Below are positions 33,967 through 41,922 of a stretch of 64,000 nt of DNA, piece by piece. The position numbers and the translations under genes were made by a program. The first letter of the stretch is position 1. Each line of letters opens with the position of its first letter. The notes under the pieces were generated by a model, which saw only the letters and a program-made list of their open reading frames with translations, ran no database searches and was not told where the DNA came from. The stretch comes from Candidatus Thalassarchaeum betae (GTDB lineage: Archaea; Thermoplasmatota; Poseidoniia; Poseidoniales; Thalassarchaeaceae): NCBI GenBank assembly GCA_022447095.1, contig JAKUUP010000002.1, positions 20,062 through 84,061 on the forward strand, written 5' to 3'.

Positions 33967-34254
33967 CTATGTCCACTCGGTCGGCTCGTCCTTCTTCGCC
34001 TTCTTCCAAGCGCGGTAGCACGACTTGCACACCGTGACTCTGCGCGAGTCCTTGTTGAGCCCCGACTCGCCCCAAACATCAGCGGCCCTGTCGAAGGCCA
34101 GCTTGCGGCCTCCGATCTTCTTGTCGGCCCAGTTGTCGCAACCGGCGACATCGCACTTGGCCTCGCCAACGTATTCCTCGACCGTCTTCTCCTCGGGGCC
34201 GGCCGCTGCTGCCGCGACCTGACGTCTCTTGCGGGCCTTGGACTTGAATCCCAT
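33967..34254 (-). CDS. Small zinc-finger-like protein, hypothetical
   Basis: 95 residues, basic N-terminus (MGFKSKARKRRQV). A likely zinc site is CDVAGC with CKSC (C-x4-C and C-x2-C) separated by about 40 residues. It ends in a Lys-rich stretch. Not recognised; RNA or ribosome binding is possible for such a small basic zinc protein. It lies between purA and the P5C dehydrogenase on the same strand, with short spacers of 23 and 20 bases. Confidence 0.6.
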   Translation of the reverse strand: MGFKSKARKRRQVAAAAAGPEEKTVEEYVGEAKCDVAGCDNWADKKIGGRKLAFDRAADVWGESGLNKDSRRVTVCKSCYRAWKKAKKDEPTEWT

Positions 34255-34277
34255 GGCGACTGGCCAAAGTGACCCGC

Positions 34278-35639
34278 TTAGAAGGTTGCCTCAACAGAGG
34301 GGAAGTCGAACGGCCCTCCTGCCTTAGCTATGGACGCCCGGCGGTCGGGACCGACGCCGATACTCACTACGGGCACCCCCGCGAGATGTTCGATGCGTTC
34401 GATGTACGCCCTGATGGCGACTGGCATGGCGTCGAATCCTACTCCCTCGGACTTCGATTCTTCGGCCATGTTGATCCACTCGTCCTGAGCCATGGATGGG
34501 AAACCCGTGTGAGTCTCGTAAATCGGGGAGCAGCGCGCTAGTTCCTCACTCGTGGTCGGCATGACGTGGAGTGTTTTGCCATCCATCTCATAGCCGACAC
34601 ATATCTTGAGTTCGTCCAAGCCGCCCAGGACATCCAATTTGGTGATGACCAGTCCGGTGTACCCGTTGATTCGGTGGCTCTCACGCAGGGCGACCATGTC
34701 GAGCCATCCAGTGCGTCGGGGCCTGCCGGTGGTGGTGCCGTACTCGTTGCCTACCTGTGCCATGTGCCTGCCAGGGCCCTCATCGAGGGAGAGTTCGGAG
34801 GGGAATGGCCCGTTGCCCACACGCGTGGTGTAGGCCTTCGAGATGCCGAAACACTGGTCGACATGCCCGGGGTGTATCCCTGCGCCGTGAGTGGCGTTGG
34901 CTCTGCTGGTGACCGATGAGGTGACAAAGGGGTAGGTTCCTTGATCGATGTCTAGCATGGCGCCTTGCGCCCCTTCGAGCAAGATTCGCTCGCCGTTCCT
35001 CAGAGCGAGATCGACCATCAGCCCGGTGGGCTTGATGGCTTCGGAGTATCTGTCGAGTACCCACTGGAGGTCAGCCCGCAGCGTCTCCGGTACGATGCTC
35101 TGCTCGACCCCTACTGTGGCGAGTTGCTTGTTCATACGCTCAGCAGCGGCTCGGATGGCCTCTGCGTCGTCCACCATGTTTGTGAGGTCAGCGAACCTGA
35201 TTCCGACCCTCTCGATGCGGTCGCGGTAAGTCGGGCCGATTCCACGGCCAGTGGTGCCCACGAGTTCGTCGGCGCCGTCGTAGAGTCTGTGGAAAGGCAG
35301 GATTATCGAGGCTCGCTCACTGATAAACAGCCGCTTGCCTTCGGGCCTCTCATCGGTGAGTGCATGCCACTTTTGCAGTTCTTCATCCAGTACCCAAGGA
35401 TCTATCACCATGCCATCACCGAGGACCAGGTTGCAGTGATCATAGGTCACCCCAGAGGGTATCTGATGGAGTTTGAGGGTGGTATCTCCGAGGACGATGG
35501 TATGACCGGCGTTGTTGCCGCCCTGGAAACGGACGGTCCATGTGGAATGGTTGGCTAGCTGGTCTATGGCCTTGCCTTTACCTTCGTCGCCCCACTGGGC
35601 TCCAAGCACGACGCTGGCTGGCACCGTAGCCTCGGGCAC
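34278..35639 (-). CDS. purA: Adenylosuccinate synthetase
   Basis: GTP-dependent conversion of IMP and aspartate to adenylosuccinate in AMP synthesis. The 453-residue protein has LGAQWGDEGKGKAIDQL (P-loop-like GDEGKGK), GGNNAGHTIVLG, TTGRGIGPTYRDR, LEGAQGAMLDIDQGTYPFVTSS and TTTGRPRRTGWLD. Length is normal. It is divergent from L40e; with purF at 13480 the window holds two separate purine genes. Confidence 0.95.
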   Translation of the reverse strand: MPEATVPASVVLGAQWGDEGKGKAIDQLANHSTWTVRFQGGNNAGHTIVLGDTTLKLHQIPSGVTYDHCNLVLGDGMVIDPWVLDEELQKWHALTDERPEGKRLFISERASIILPFHRLYDGADELVGTTGRGIGPTYRDRIERVGIRFADLTNMVDDAEAIRAAAERMNKQLATVGVEQSIVPETLRADLQWVLDRYSEAIKPTGLMVDLALRNGERILLEGAQGAMLDIDQGTYPFVTSSVTSRANATHGAGIHPGHVDQCFGISKAYTTRVGNGPFPSELSLDEGPGRHMAQVGNEYGTTTGRPRRTGWLDMVALRESHRINGYTGLVITKLDVLGGLDELKICVGYEMDGKTLHVMPTTSEELARCSPIYETHTGFPSMAQDEWINMAEESKSEGVGFDAMPVAIRAYIERIEHLAGVPVVSIGVGPDRRASIAKAGGPFDFPSVEATF

Positions 35640-35740
35640 TATGGAGGGCGGATGAATGCTTTGGCGGAGAACAATTCTGTTTTCCGGGCGATTTCGCGGT
35701 GGGAAGCGATTATGAAGGGCCGGTAGGTCGGCCGGTCTGC

Positions 35741-35896
35741 ATGGCTCAGAGGCACCCAGAGGCAGAGGCGCGTTTACTGAAGAAGTGGATTTGCATGCGC
35801 TGCTCGGCGACCCACAGGGGACGCCAGCCGAGGGTGTGCCGCAAGTGCGGATACACGGGCATGCGGATCAAGGCTGCCGAGCGCAGGACGACATGA
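35741..35896 (+). CDS. rpl40e: Ribosomal protein L40e
   Basis: A 51-residue large-subunit zinc-ribbon protein: MAQRHPEAEARLLKKWICMRC, then RVCRKCGYTGMRIKAAERR. Both CxxC pairs (CMRC, CRKC) are present. ATG at 35741 is chosen because MAxxxPEAEARLL is the conserved family start. The stop overlaps the ATG of the LysE-family gene (ATGA). Confidence 0.93.
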   Translation: MAQRHPEAEARLLKKWICMRCSATHRGRQPRVCRKCGYTGMRIKAAERRTT

Positions 35897-36513
35897 GCAT
35901 GGGCCTCGAGTCTGCAGGGCTCGAAGGTTTCGCCCTCAGTATTGGGCTCATACTCGCACTAGGTCCTCAGAACGTCTTTGTCCTCAGACAGGGACTTCTT
36001 CGCTCACACGTCTTCGCCGTCTGCCTAGTCTGCGCACTGGCTGACGCCAGTCTGATTGCAGCTGGAGTTCTGGGCGTCGGCTCGGTGCTGTCTGAGATGG
36101 AAGATGCGGCAATCTGGATCGCTGTATTCGCAGCCGTCTTCTTGATTGGGTACGGATTGCTGCGAATCAGATCGGCGATGAACCCGGAGGGAATGGTAAC
36201 CGAGGGGGACGGTGAGAGCGAACTCGGACCGACCATTGCCGCCGCACTCGCCTTCACCTTCCTCAATCCGCACGTGTATGTCGACACCCTGCTGCTGATC
36301 GGAGGGGCCTCCAGCAGATATCTGGGGGATGAGCGGCTGGCCTTCGGAATCGGTGCTGCTGCGGCCTCCTTCGTATTCTTCTTCTCCCTAGGATATGGTG
36401 CGAAGATGCTCTCGCCGGTGCTGAACAACCCCAAGGCGTGGAGGGTAATCGATCTAGGTATAGCCTGCATCATGTTCGTCATCGCGGGTGCGATTCTCGG
36501 GCCTCACATCTAA
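35893..36513 (+). CDS. LysE/ArgO-family amino-acid exporter
   Basis: 206 residues with six predicted helices. The LysE signature ILALGPQNVFVLRQGLLRSH lies in the first helix region, with AFTFLNPHVYVDTLLLIGG later, both close to ArgO/LysE exporters of arginine or lysine. It would export basic amino acids when peptides are degraded in excess. ATG 35893 overlaps the L40e stop; ATG 35899 is also in frame. The 3' end overlaps the convergent class V aminotransferase by 4 bases. Confidence 0.85.
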   Translation: MSMGLESAGLEGFALSIGLILALGPQNVFVLRQGLLRSHVFAVCLVCALADASLIAAGVLGVGSVLSEMEDAAIWIAVFAAVFLIGYGLLRIRSAMNPEGMVTEGDGESELGPTIAAALAFTFLNPHVYVDTLLLIGGASSRYLGDERLAFGIGAAAASFVFFFSLGYGAKMLSPVLNNPKAWRVIDLGIACIMFVIAGAILGPHI

Positions 36514-37625
36514 GCGAGGATCTCGGCCAGCGCTTCAAGCAGCATCCTGACGTCGTTGTCGTCGTTGTCGATGTGGGGTGAAACTCTGAGCAGTCCGGCC
36601 CGGCTTGTCACCAATATCCCATACTCGTCCTGTAGTCTGCGGGCCACCTCCTCACTACTGACTCCCTCTGGCAGTCGTAGACTCACTATGGCGCTGCGCT
36701 CGGCTTTTGATAGGGGAGAGGCAATTTTGAGATCTAGATTCGCAGCACCCTCGATAACGGAGTCAGCCAGAGATAGGTCGTGCCTCCAGACCTCTTCCAT
36801 ACCCATCTGCACCAGTTCATCAACTGCTGCTGCGAGCCCTAGGGCTGCACCGAAGTGGATAGTGGTGTACTCGAAACGGCTGGCGTCATCGGCAAGTTCC
36901 AGCCGGTCGGCCCTCAAGTCCCAGAGGTCGGCGTGGCTACGGAAGCCCAGCAGCCCCGGTACCAAGCCGTCCCTCACCGAGGGCGAGATGTATCCAACCG
37001 CGGCACCATATGTGCCACGAAGCCACTTGTAGCCAGATGAGACCAGAGCGTCGGCACCTGTTGCTGAGGCATCGATAGGGAGCATGCCCATCGACTGCGT
37101 GGCATCAACGATCAGAACAGCCCCCACAGAATGCGCCGCCTCAGCGAATCTTGGCAGGTCGTAGCGCTGGCCGTTGGAGTACTCGACATGCGACAGGGTG
37201 ACCACAGAGGTATCTTGGTCAATCAGTGCGAGTATCTCCTCTGGGTCCGTGTAGAGGTCCTCGTCGTGACCGGCTAGGCGGATTTCTGCACCGTTTTCCT
37301 CAGCGACCCTGCGCCACGGGTACACAGTGGACGGGAAGGAGGCGCGTGTCGAGACTATGTTGCTGCCGCTTGGAGGGGATATTGCCCATGCGAGCGAGCA
37401 TAGTAGTTCAGTAGCGCTCGATCCGACGCAGACATCCCCGATATCGCATGACAGCAACCTCGCGGCGGCTCGGCGTAGTGGTATCATACCGTTCTTCTCT
37501 GCCTCGCCGTCAAACTCAGCAGCGCCCCCGCGCGCAAGCGCTTCAGACCACTCCAATGAGACTCTGTGCGCAGCGGGGGACGTGGTGGCGACGTTCGCGT
37601 AGGACAGGTTGGTCCAACTCGGCAT
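36510..37625 (-). CDS. Class V aminotransferase-like PLP enzyme
   Basis: 371 residues, fold-type I PLP enzyme of the NifS/kynureninase class. It has an early NLSYANVATTSP segment, SSATELLCSLAWAI, LSHVEYSNGQRYDL, LIVDATQSMGMLPID and the Schiff-base lysine in SSGYKWLRGTYG. The active-site Cys loop of IscS-type desulfurases is not evident. Substrate unknown; kynureninase, cysteine desulfurase or isopenicillin-epimerase-like activities share these motifs. It is convergent with the LysE-family gene. Confidence 0.75.
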   Translation of the reverse strand: MPSWTNLSYANVATTSPAAHRVSLEWSEALARGGAAEFDGEAEKNGMIPLRRAAARLLSCDIGDVCVGSSATELLCSLAWAISPPSGSNIVSTRASFPSTVYPWRRVAEENGAEIRLAGHDEDLYTDPEEILALIDQDTSVVTLSHVEYSNGQRYDLPRFAEAAHSVGAVLIVDATQSMGMLPIDASATGADALVSSGYKWLRGTYGAAVGYISPSVRDGLVPGLLGFRSHADLWDLRADRLELADDASRFEYTTIHFGAALGLAAAVDELVQMGMEEVWRHDLSLADSVIEGAANLDLKIASPLSKAERSAIVSLRLPEGVSSEEVARRLQDEYGILVTSRAGLLRVSPHIDNDDNDVRMLLEALAEILA

Positions 37626-37671
37626 ACCTAGCCCTCGGAGGCAGAGCGACAGGAGTTCTGCTCTTCAAGGC

Positions 37672-37947
37672 TCAGGAGCGTCTGAATTCGGCTAAAAGCG
37701 TCTCGAGAGCGGTTTGAATCTGCAGACACAGGGGGCCGTAGTGGATGGGGAGGTTTGCGTCGTTGAAGATGTCGTCCAGTATCGAGGCAGTCATACCAAG
37801 CCTCAGGTCCATCTCCTTGTCCTTGTTGAGAAGCCACTTCTCCACTGCGTCGTTAGAAAGGTTCCTGATGTTGCGAGGGACTTGCCTGTCATCGAGCTGT
37901 CCGATAACCTGAGCAATCTGCTGTATCCTGTCCTCGATGTCGGTCAA
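37672..37947 (-). CDS. UPF0147 family protein
   Basis: 91 residues, all-helical. The core VPRNIRNLSNDAVEKWLLN, then LDLRLG-like MDLRLGMTASILDDIFND and LPIHYG, matches the archaeal UPF0147 family. Function unknown. The reading frame begins at a TTG (37947); the nearby ATG at 37951 is in another frame, so TTG is likely the true start, with AGAGG a few bases upstream. Confidence 0.8.
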   Translation of the reverse strand: MTDIEDRIQQIAQVIGQLDDRQVPRNIRNLSNDAVEKWLLNKDKEMDLRLGMTASILDDIFNDANLPIHYGPLCLQIQTALETLLAEFRRS

Positions 37948-38021
37948 GCATATCCCTCTGACGCGGCCACCCGAGGGGGCTCCTTAAGCGCATCCCCGGA
38001 ACGAAGTCACATCGGTCTGGC

Positions 38022-38816
38022 TCATCCTGTCCAAGCAGCCCATGGCATGTCCGTGTTCGAGTGCCCACGCCCCTCGCCTTCGGAGCCAAGCGAAATCAAT
38101 CCGACTGATACTCCCTCATCGATCAACTCGTCAATCCCCCACTGCATAGCGGTATCCAGCGAGTCGCCAGTCGAGCGGATTCGCCTATAGACTCTGTAGC
38201 TGAGCAGAGACTTGGTAATCGCTTCTCCCACGCCGGTGGAGGCGACGGCTAAGCCTCCCTGGGTCCAGAAGCCAGAGCCAGGCAACGGGACATCTCCTAC
38301 CCTTCCTGCCGGACGGCCACTGGTCCCGCCGGTGCTGGTCGCGCAGGCTAGAGATCCGTTAGAGTCCCTAGTGATGACTCCCACGGTGTCACCGGACTCG
38401 TCCTTGGGCGGTCTGCCTTCCACTGCGGCCTTGGGGTGGCCTCTGGCATCTGCCCAGACCCTCGCCCCGTCACCTGCGAGGCCGTTGATCTCCTCGTCGA
38501 GCAGGTCGGCTGCGACGCGAATAGGATTGGGGGTGTCGCGCATCGCTATGACGAAGCCCATGCGACCGTCAGAGGTCTGCAAGGAGGCATCGAGAAGAAT
38601 CGAGCCGTCGTTTCGGAATACCGCTCCTGTGCCGGCGTTGAACACCGGGTCGTTCTCGAGTAGGACGCATGCCTCGACGGCAGCCTCGACGGCCGAACCG
38701 CCGGCTTGGAGTATCTCGGCGGCACGCTGCAACGCGGCCTCGACGTTGTGCTGTCTGTCTGGGCCCGGTCCGGCGCCACCATGTGCCACTGCTGCCGGTA
38801 TCGTCTTGTCTCCCAT
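38022..38816 (-). CDS. Isoaspartyl peptidase/L-asparaginase, Ntn-hydrolase type
   Basis: 264 residues; plant-type (type III) asparaginase or isoaspartyl dipeptidase. Family features: AVAHGGAG at the start, FNAGTGAVFRNDG, and the autocleavage site with Thr as new N-terminal nucleophile in ESGDTVGVITRD, then CATSTGGTSGRPAGRVGD and a STGVGEAI segment. It hydrolyses asparagine or damaged isoaspartyl peptides. A second, unrelated asparaginase-family gene lies at 50782. Divergent from the ZIP transporter. Confidence 0.88.
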   Translation of the reverse strand: MGDKTIPAAVAHGGAGPGPDRQHNVEAALQRAAEILQAGGSAVEAAVEACVLLENDPVFNAGTGAVFRNDGSILLDASLQTSDGRMGFVIAMRDTPNPIRVAADLLDEEINGLAGDGARVWADARGHPKAAVEGRPPKDESGDTVGVITRDSNGSLACATSTGGTSGRPAGRVGDVPLPGSGFWTQGGLAVASTGVGEAITKSLLSYRVYRRIRSTGDSLDTAMQWGIDELIDEGVSVGLISLGSEGEGRGHSNTDMPWAAWTG

Positions 38817-38906
38817 GGGCAGTCCTGAACGGATCTCACCCTCAACCCACCGCTCGGCGAATCACGGTTCCTGTGAGGTGTCATACGATTTTTTCAATAA
38901 TGAGAA

Positions 38907-39728
38907 ATGAGTCGCCGAGGCGTGGAACCACCATTACTCTATGTCGGCCTCACGCTGGTGTTCGGATTGGTCGGTGGGCTATTGCCAATACTCAACCAAT
39001 CCAAGGAGAATATCTCCAAACTGAAGATGCTCACCGGAATTGCATCTGGAATCCTCATCGCGTCCGCCATGCTGGTTGTAATTCCCGAGGGATTCGAGCT
39101 TGCCTCCGAAGACGAACACGCCGAAACGTTGGTTTTGGGTGGAGCCATTCTCGCCGGATTCGCACTGATGTTAATTCTCGAAGGTTCGGGCATTGGGCAT
39201 GCCGTTCATGAAGAGCATCATGATCACGAACATGACCATGGACACAGCCATGTCCATCACGGCCCTCCAGGCTGGATGTTGGTATTCGGTCTATCGCTTC
39301 ACGCCGCGACCGATGGTTTGGCGATTGGAGCGGCGGCGGCCAGCGGGGGAGTCACTGTGACAGCCGCGGTAGCGTTTGCTGTGCTAATTCACAAAGCACC
39401 TGCAGCATTCAGCCTCGGTGTGTTCTCAATGCATGAGCGGGGAGACAAGAGTAAATCCATTCGCGATGTGGTAATCTTCTCTTTGGCAACACCTGTGATG
39501 ATCATGGTCGCATTCTATGCATTGACTGACTTGGGACATCATATGATTGGATTGGCAATGCTGTTCTCCGCAGGTACTTTCCTGTATGTCGCCACTGTCG
39601 ATACACTTCCTGATATCCACAATCCCGATACAGGGAGGAAGGCACTAATGTATGTCATCACAGGAATTATCATTCTGGTAATATTGCTCATTTTGGCTGA
39701 TTCCCTGAACCTTGGTCACGAACATTGA
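38907..39728 (+). CDS. ZIP-family divalent metal transporter
   Basis: 273 residues with about eight helices. A His-rich cytoplasmic loop (HEEHHDHEHDHGHSHVHH) lies between helices three and four. The fourth helix carries the metal path in LHAATDGLAIGAA, and the fifth has FAVLIHKAPAAFSLG. Imports zinc or iron. The 90-base divergent promoter region contains a run of T (ATTTTTT) near 38888 and no clear metalloregulator box. Lower G+C than its neighbours is apparent in this gene. Confidence 0.88.
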   Translation: MSRRGVEPPLLYVGLTLVFGLVGGLLPILNQSKENISKLKMLTGIASGILIASAMLVVIPEGFELASEDEHAETLVLGGAILAGFALMLILEGSGIGHAVHEEHHDHEHDHGHSHVHHGPPGWMLVFGLSLHAATDGLAIGAAAASGGVTVTAAVAFAVLIHKAPAAFSLGVFSMHERGDKSKSIRDVVIFSLATPVMIMVAFYALTDLGHHMIGLAMLFSAGTFLYVATVDTLPDIHNPDTGRKALMYVITGIIILVILLILADSLNLGHEH

Positions 39729-39789
39729 GCCCTCAATGAAGACGGTCGTTGCGACTCGTGAACCTTGAAGCATTACGGCGAGGTGCCGT

Positions 39790-41844
39790 TCAAGCAGAAG
39801 GTTGGGTGTCGGTCCCCTTGGCAATGGTATCGATTACATTGGAGAGGCGCTCGACAAGACTGACCTTCTCCTCTGCTCCCACGAGAGCGTGCTCGAGAAC
39901 CTCATCGAGTGAGTCCACTGCAAACACTTCGACCTTTTTCTCCCACTTGTCGTCCATCAGGACATCCTGCAGGTTCGCACGGGGTATCACAACCTTCTCG
40001 ATTCCGGACTTGGCAGCCGCCTCGATTTTAGCAGTCACGCCGCCGACTGGGAGTATCTCTCCTCGAACCGAGAGCGAGCCTGTCATAGCGAGGTTCTGTT
40101 CGATTGGTACGCCCTCAAAGGCACTGATGATGGCAGTTGCCATCGTGATTGACGCGCTGTCTCCGTCGACGTTGTGAGTGCCGGGAAACTGGACATGCAA
40201 GTCATAGTCCTTGATATCCTTGCCAGTGAGCTTCTTGATGACAGCACTGATGTTGGTCACACTCTCGTTGGCCAAGTCCGACAGCCCCCCAGTTGCTATG
40301 ACTCGTCCGGACATCCCCTGGGCAGGTGTGACCATCGCCTCCACCGGGAGGACTACTCCGGAGTAGTCGGAAAGCCCGCTGTCTGCGCCGAGCACGGCGA
40401 GTCCGTTGACTCGTCCGACGCGGTGCCCTCGGTTGACCAGCAGAGCGTACTCTGACTGGCGCTCGAGGTAGCGGTCCGCTACCTGCTGCTCGAGAGGTTT
40501 AGCAATCTCCCTAGCCCGAGTAACGTGTATCGAACGAGTCAGTTCGGCGCTCTCTTCGGCTGCTAGGTCGCCGGCTATGCGAACTAGGCCGCCGAGCTCG
40601 CGCAGTCGCAGAGACAGTTTGCCGCGGCGCCCGCTGCGTCTCTGCGCCTCCTTGAGTATCAGTGAGATTGAGTCTCGGTCGAAGTGTGGAATCGCCTTGC
40701 CTGAGTCCTTGTCCATCTCGTTCCGGACCTCCTGCGCTATGAAGCGGACGAGGCGGCGGCGGTTGCGCTCAGTGTCCGGCATGTCGGTGTTGACGTAAAC
40801 CTCGTATCCGTAGCCTCGGATGCGGCTTCGTAGTGCGGGGTGCATGTTCTGGAGGCTGTCGAGGTTGCCGGCCGCGATGAGGATGAAATCGGTTGGCACG
40901 GGCTCCGACTTGGTCAGTGCACCGGAGGAGCGTTCGGAGCGGCCGCTGATCGAGAGTTCCTTCTCCTGCATCGCGATGAGCAGAGCCTGTTGCTCCTCCA
41001 TCCTCAGCATACGGATCTCGTCGATGTAGAGAACGCCCTTGTTGGCCCGGTGCACAGCACCCGGCTCGACCCTCTCGTGTGCTGGAGTAGCCAGATCGGC
41101 ACCGGACTGGAACGGATCGTGGCGGACGTCGCCCAACAGAGCCCCAGCGAGAGTCCCGGTGGCGTCTATGAAAGGGGGTTCGTCGTCGCGCTCGTGCTTG
41201 ATGAGGAGTTTTGGTATGTTCGCCTCGTCGCCAGCCGTCAGACGGGTTCGCAGGAAGAAGTAGCCGAATACGAGGATGAATGAGCCGAAGATGAACGTCA
41301 GTATCTCGCCGCTGGAGATGGTCGCCAACAGGAGAGCGGCCCCTATGACGAGGGCGACGAACAGCAGGGTGCGGTTGGTACGTTCCCTCTGTATTCGAAT
41401 CTGGGCCTTGCGCTCGGAGAGAATCCGGGATCCGCGTCCAGCCGGGACGGTGCGAACGATTGGTTCATTCTCGTCCTCCGGGTTGCGATAGACCATGATG
41501 TCCTCGAGTTGCTCGCCCGGCAGAAACTCGGTCATCGAGCGTGCCAGCATTGACTTACCTGTACCCGGCTCGCCGACCATGATGACGTGGCGTCGCTGCT
41601 CGGCAGCCTTGCGCACCACTATCGAGGCGGCTTCCTGCCCGATGACCTGATCGACCAGTTTCGGGGGAATTGGCACATCTGCGGTTGAGGTTATGTCGAC
41701 ATCTGAGATCCACTCCTCCACAGGTGTCTCACATATCGGATCCTTGTCTTCGGATACGCCGAAAGCAGGTCCGTCTTCCCAGGATTCCAAGGCATCCTGT
41801 TCAGGCTGCTCGATGTCGTCCGACTGGGCTGACTCATCACTCAT
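39790..41844 (-). CDS. lonB: Membrane-anchored ATP-dependent protease LonB
   Basis: AAA+ protease degrading misfolded proteins at the membrane. 684 residues: Walker A GEPGTGKS, then two transmembrane helices inserted in the AAA domain (LLFVALVIGAALLLATI, ILTFIFGSFILVFGYFF), which is the archaeal LonB hallmark. Walker B is in GVLYIDEI. The protease domain has the catalytic Ser in VDGDSASITMATA and Lys in GGVTAKIEAAAKSG. No N-terminal LAN domain, as expected for LonB. Confidence 0.95.
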   Translation of the reverse strand: MSDESAQSDDIEQPEQDALESWEDGPAFGVSEDKDPICETPVEEWISDVDITSTADVPIPPKLVDQVIGQEAASIVVRKAAEQRRHVIMVGEPGTGKSMLARSMTEFLPGEQLEDIMVYRNPEDENEPIVRTVPAGRGSRILSERKAQIRIQRERTNRTLLFVALVIGAALLLATISSGEILTFIFGSFILVFGYFFLRTRLTAGDEANIPKLLIKHERDDEPPFIDATGTLAGALLGDVRHDPFQSGADLATPAHERVEPGAVHRANKGVLYIDEIRMLRMEEQQALLIAMQEKELSISGRSERSSGALTKSEPVPTDFILIAAGNLDSLQNMHPALRSRIRGYGYEVYVNTDMPDTERNRRRLVRFIAQEVRNEMDKDSGKAIPHFDRDSISLILKEAQRRSGRRGKLSLRLRELGGLVRIAGDLAAEESAELTRSIHVTRAREIAKPLEQQVADRYLERQSEYALLVNRGHRVGRVNGLAVLGADSGLSDYSGVVLPVEAMVTPAQGMSGRVIATGGLSDLANESVTNISAVIKKLTGKDIKDYDLHVQFPGTHNVDGDSASITMATAIISAFEGVPIEQNLAMTGSLSVRGEILPVGGVTAKIEAAAKSGIEKVVIPRANLQDVLMDDKWEKKVEVFAVDSLDEVLEHALVGAEEKVSLVERLSNVIDTIAKGTDTQPSA

Positions 41845-41874
41845 ATCGCTCCCCCGGAGATCGGGCTGACGCTC

Positions 41875-41892
41875 GCACCTTCTTGAAGGTGC
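41875..41892. terminator. Hairpin between the thioredoxin surface-protein gene and lonB
   Basis: GCACCTTCTTGAAGGTGC forms a perfect 8-bp stem with a 2-base loop. It lies 31 bases past the stop of the leftward surface-protein gene and 31 bases before the lonB start. It could end the upstream transcript or act as an operator for lonB. Confidence 0.45.
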
Positions 41893-41922
41893 GTCATGGC
41901 CAGCATTCGCAAATAGGTGCGA

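Noticed and set aside
38860..38906. Zur or DtxR box upstream of the ZIP transporter
   Set aside because: No clear dyad with adequate arms could be found, only a T-rich run near 38888.
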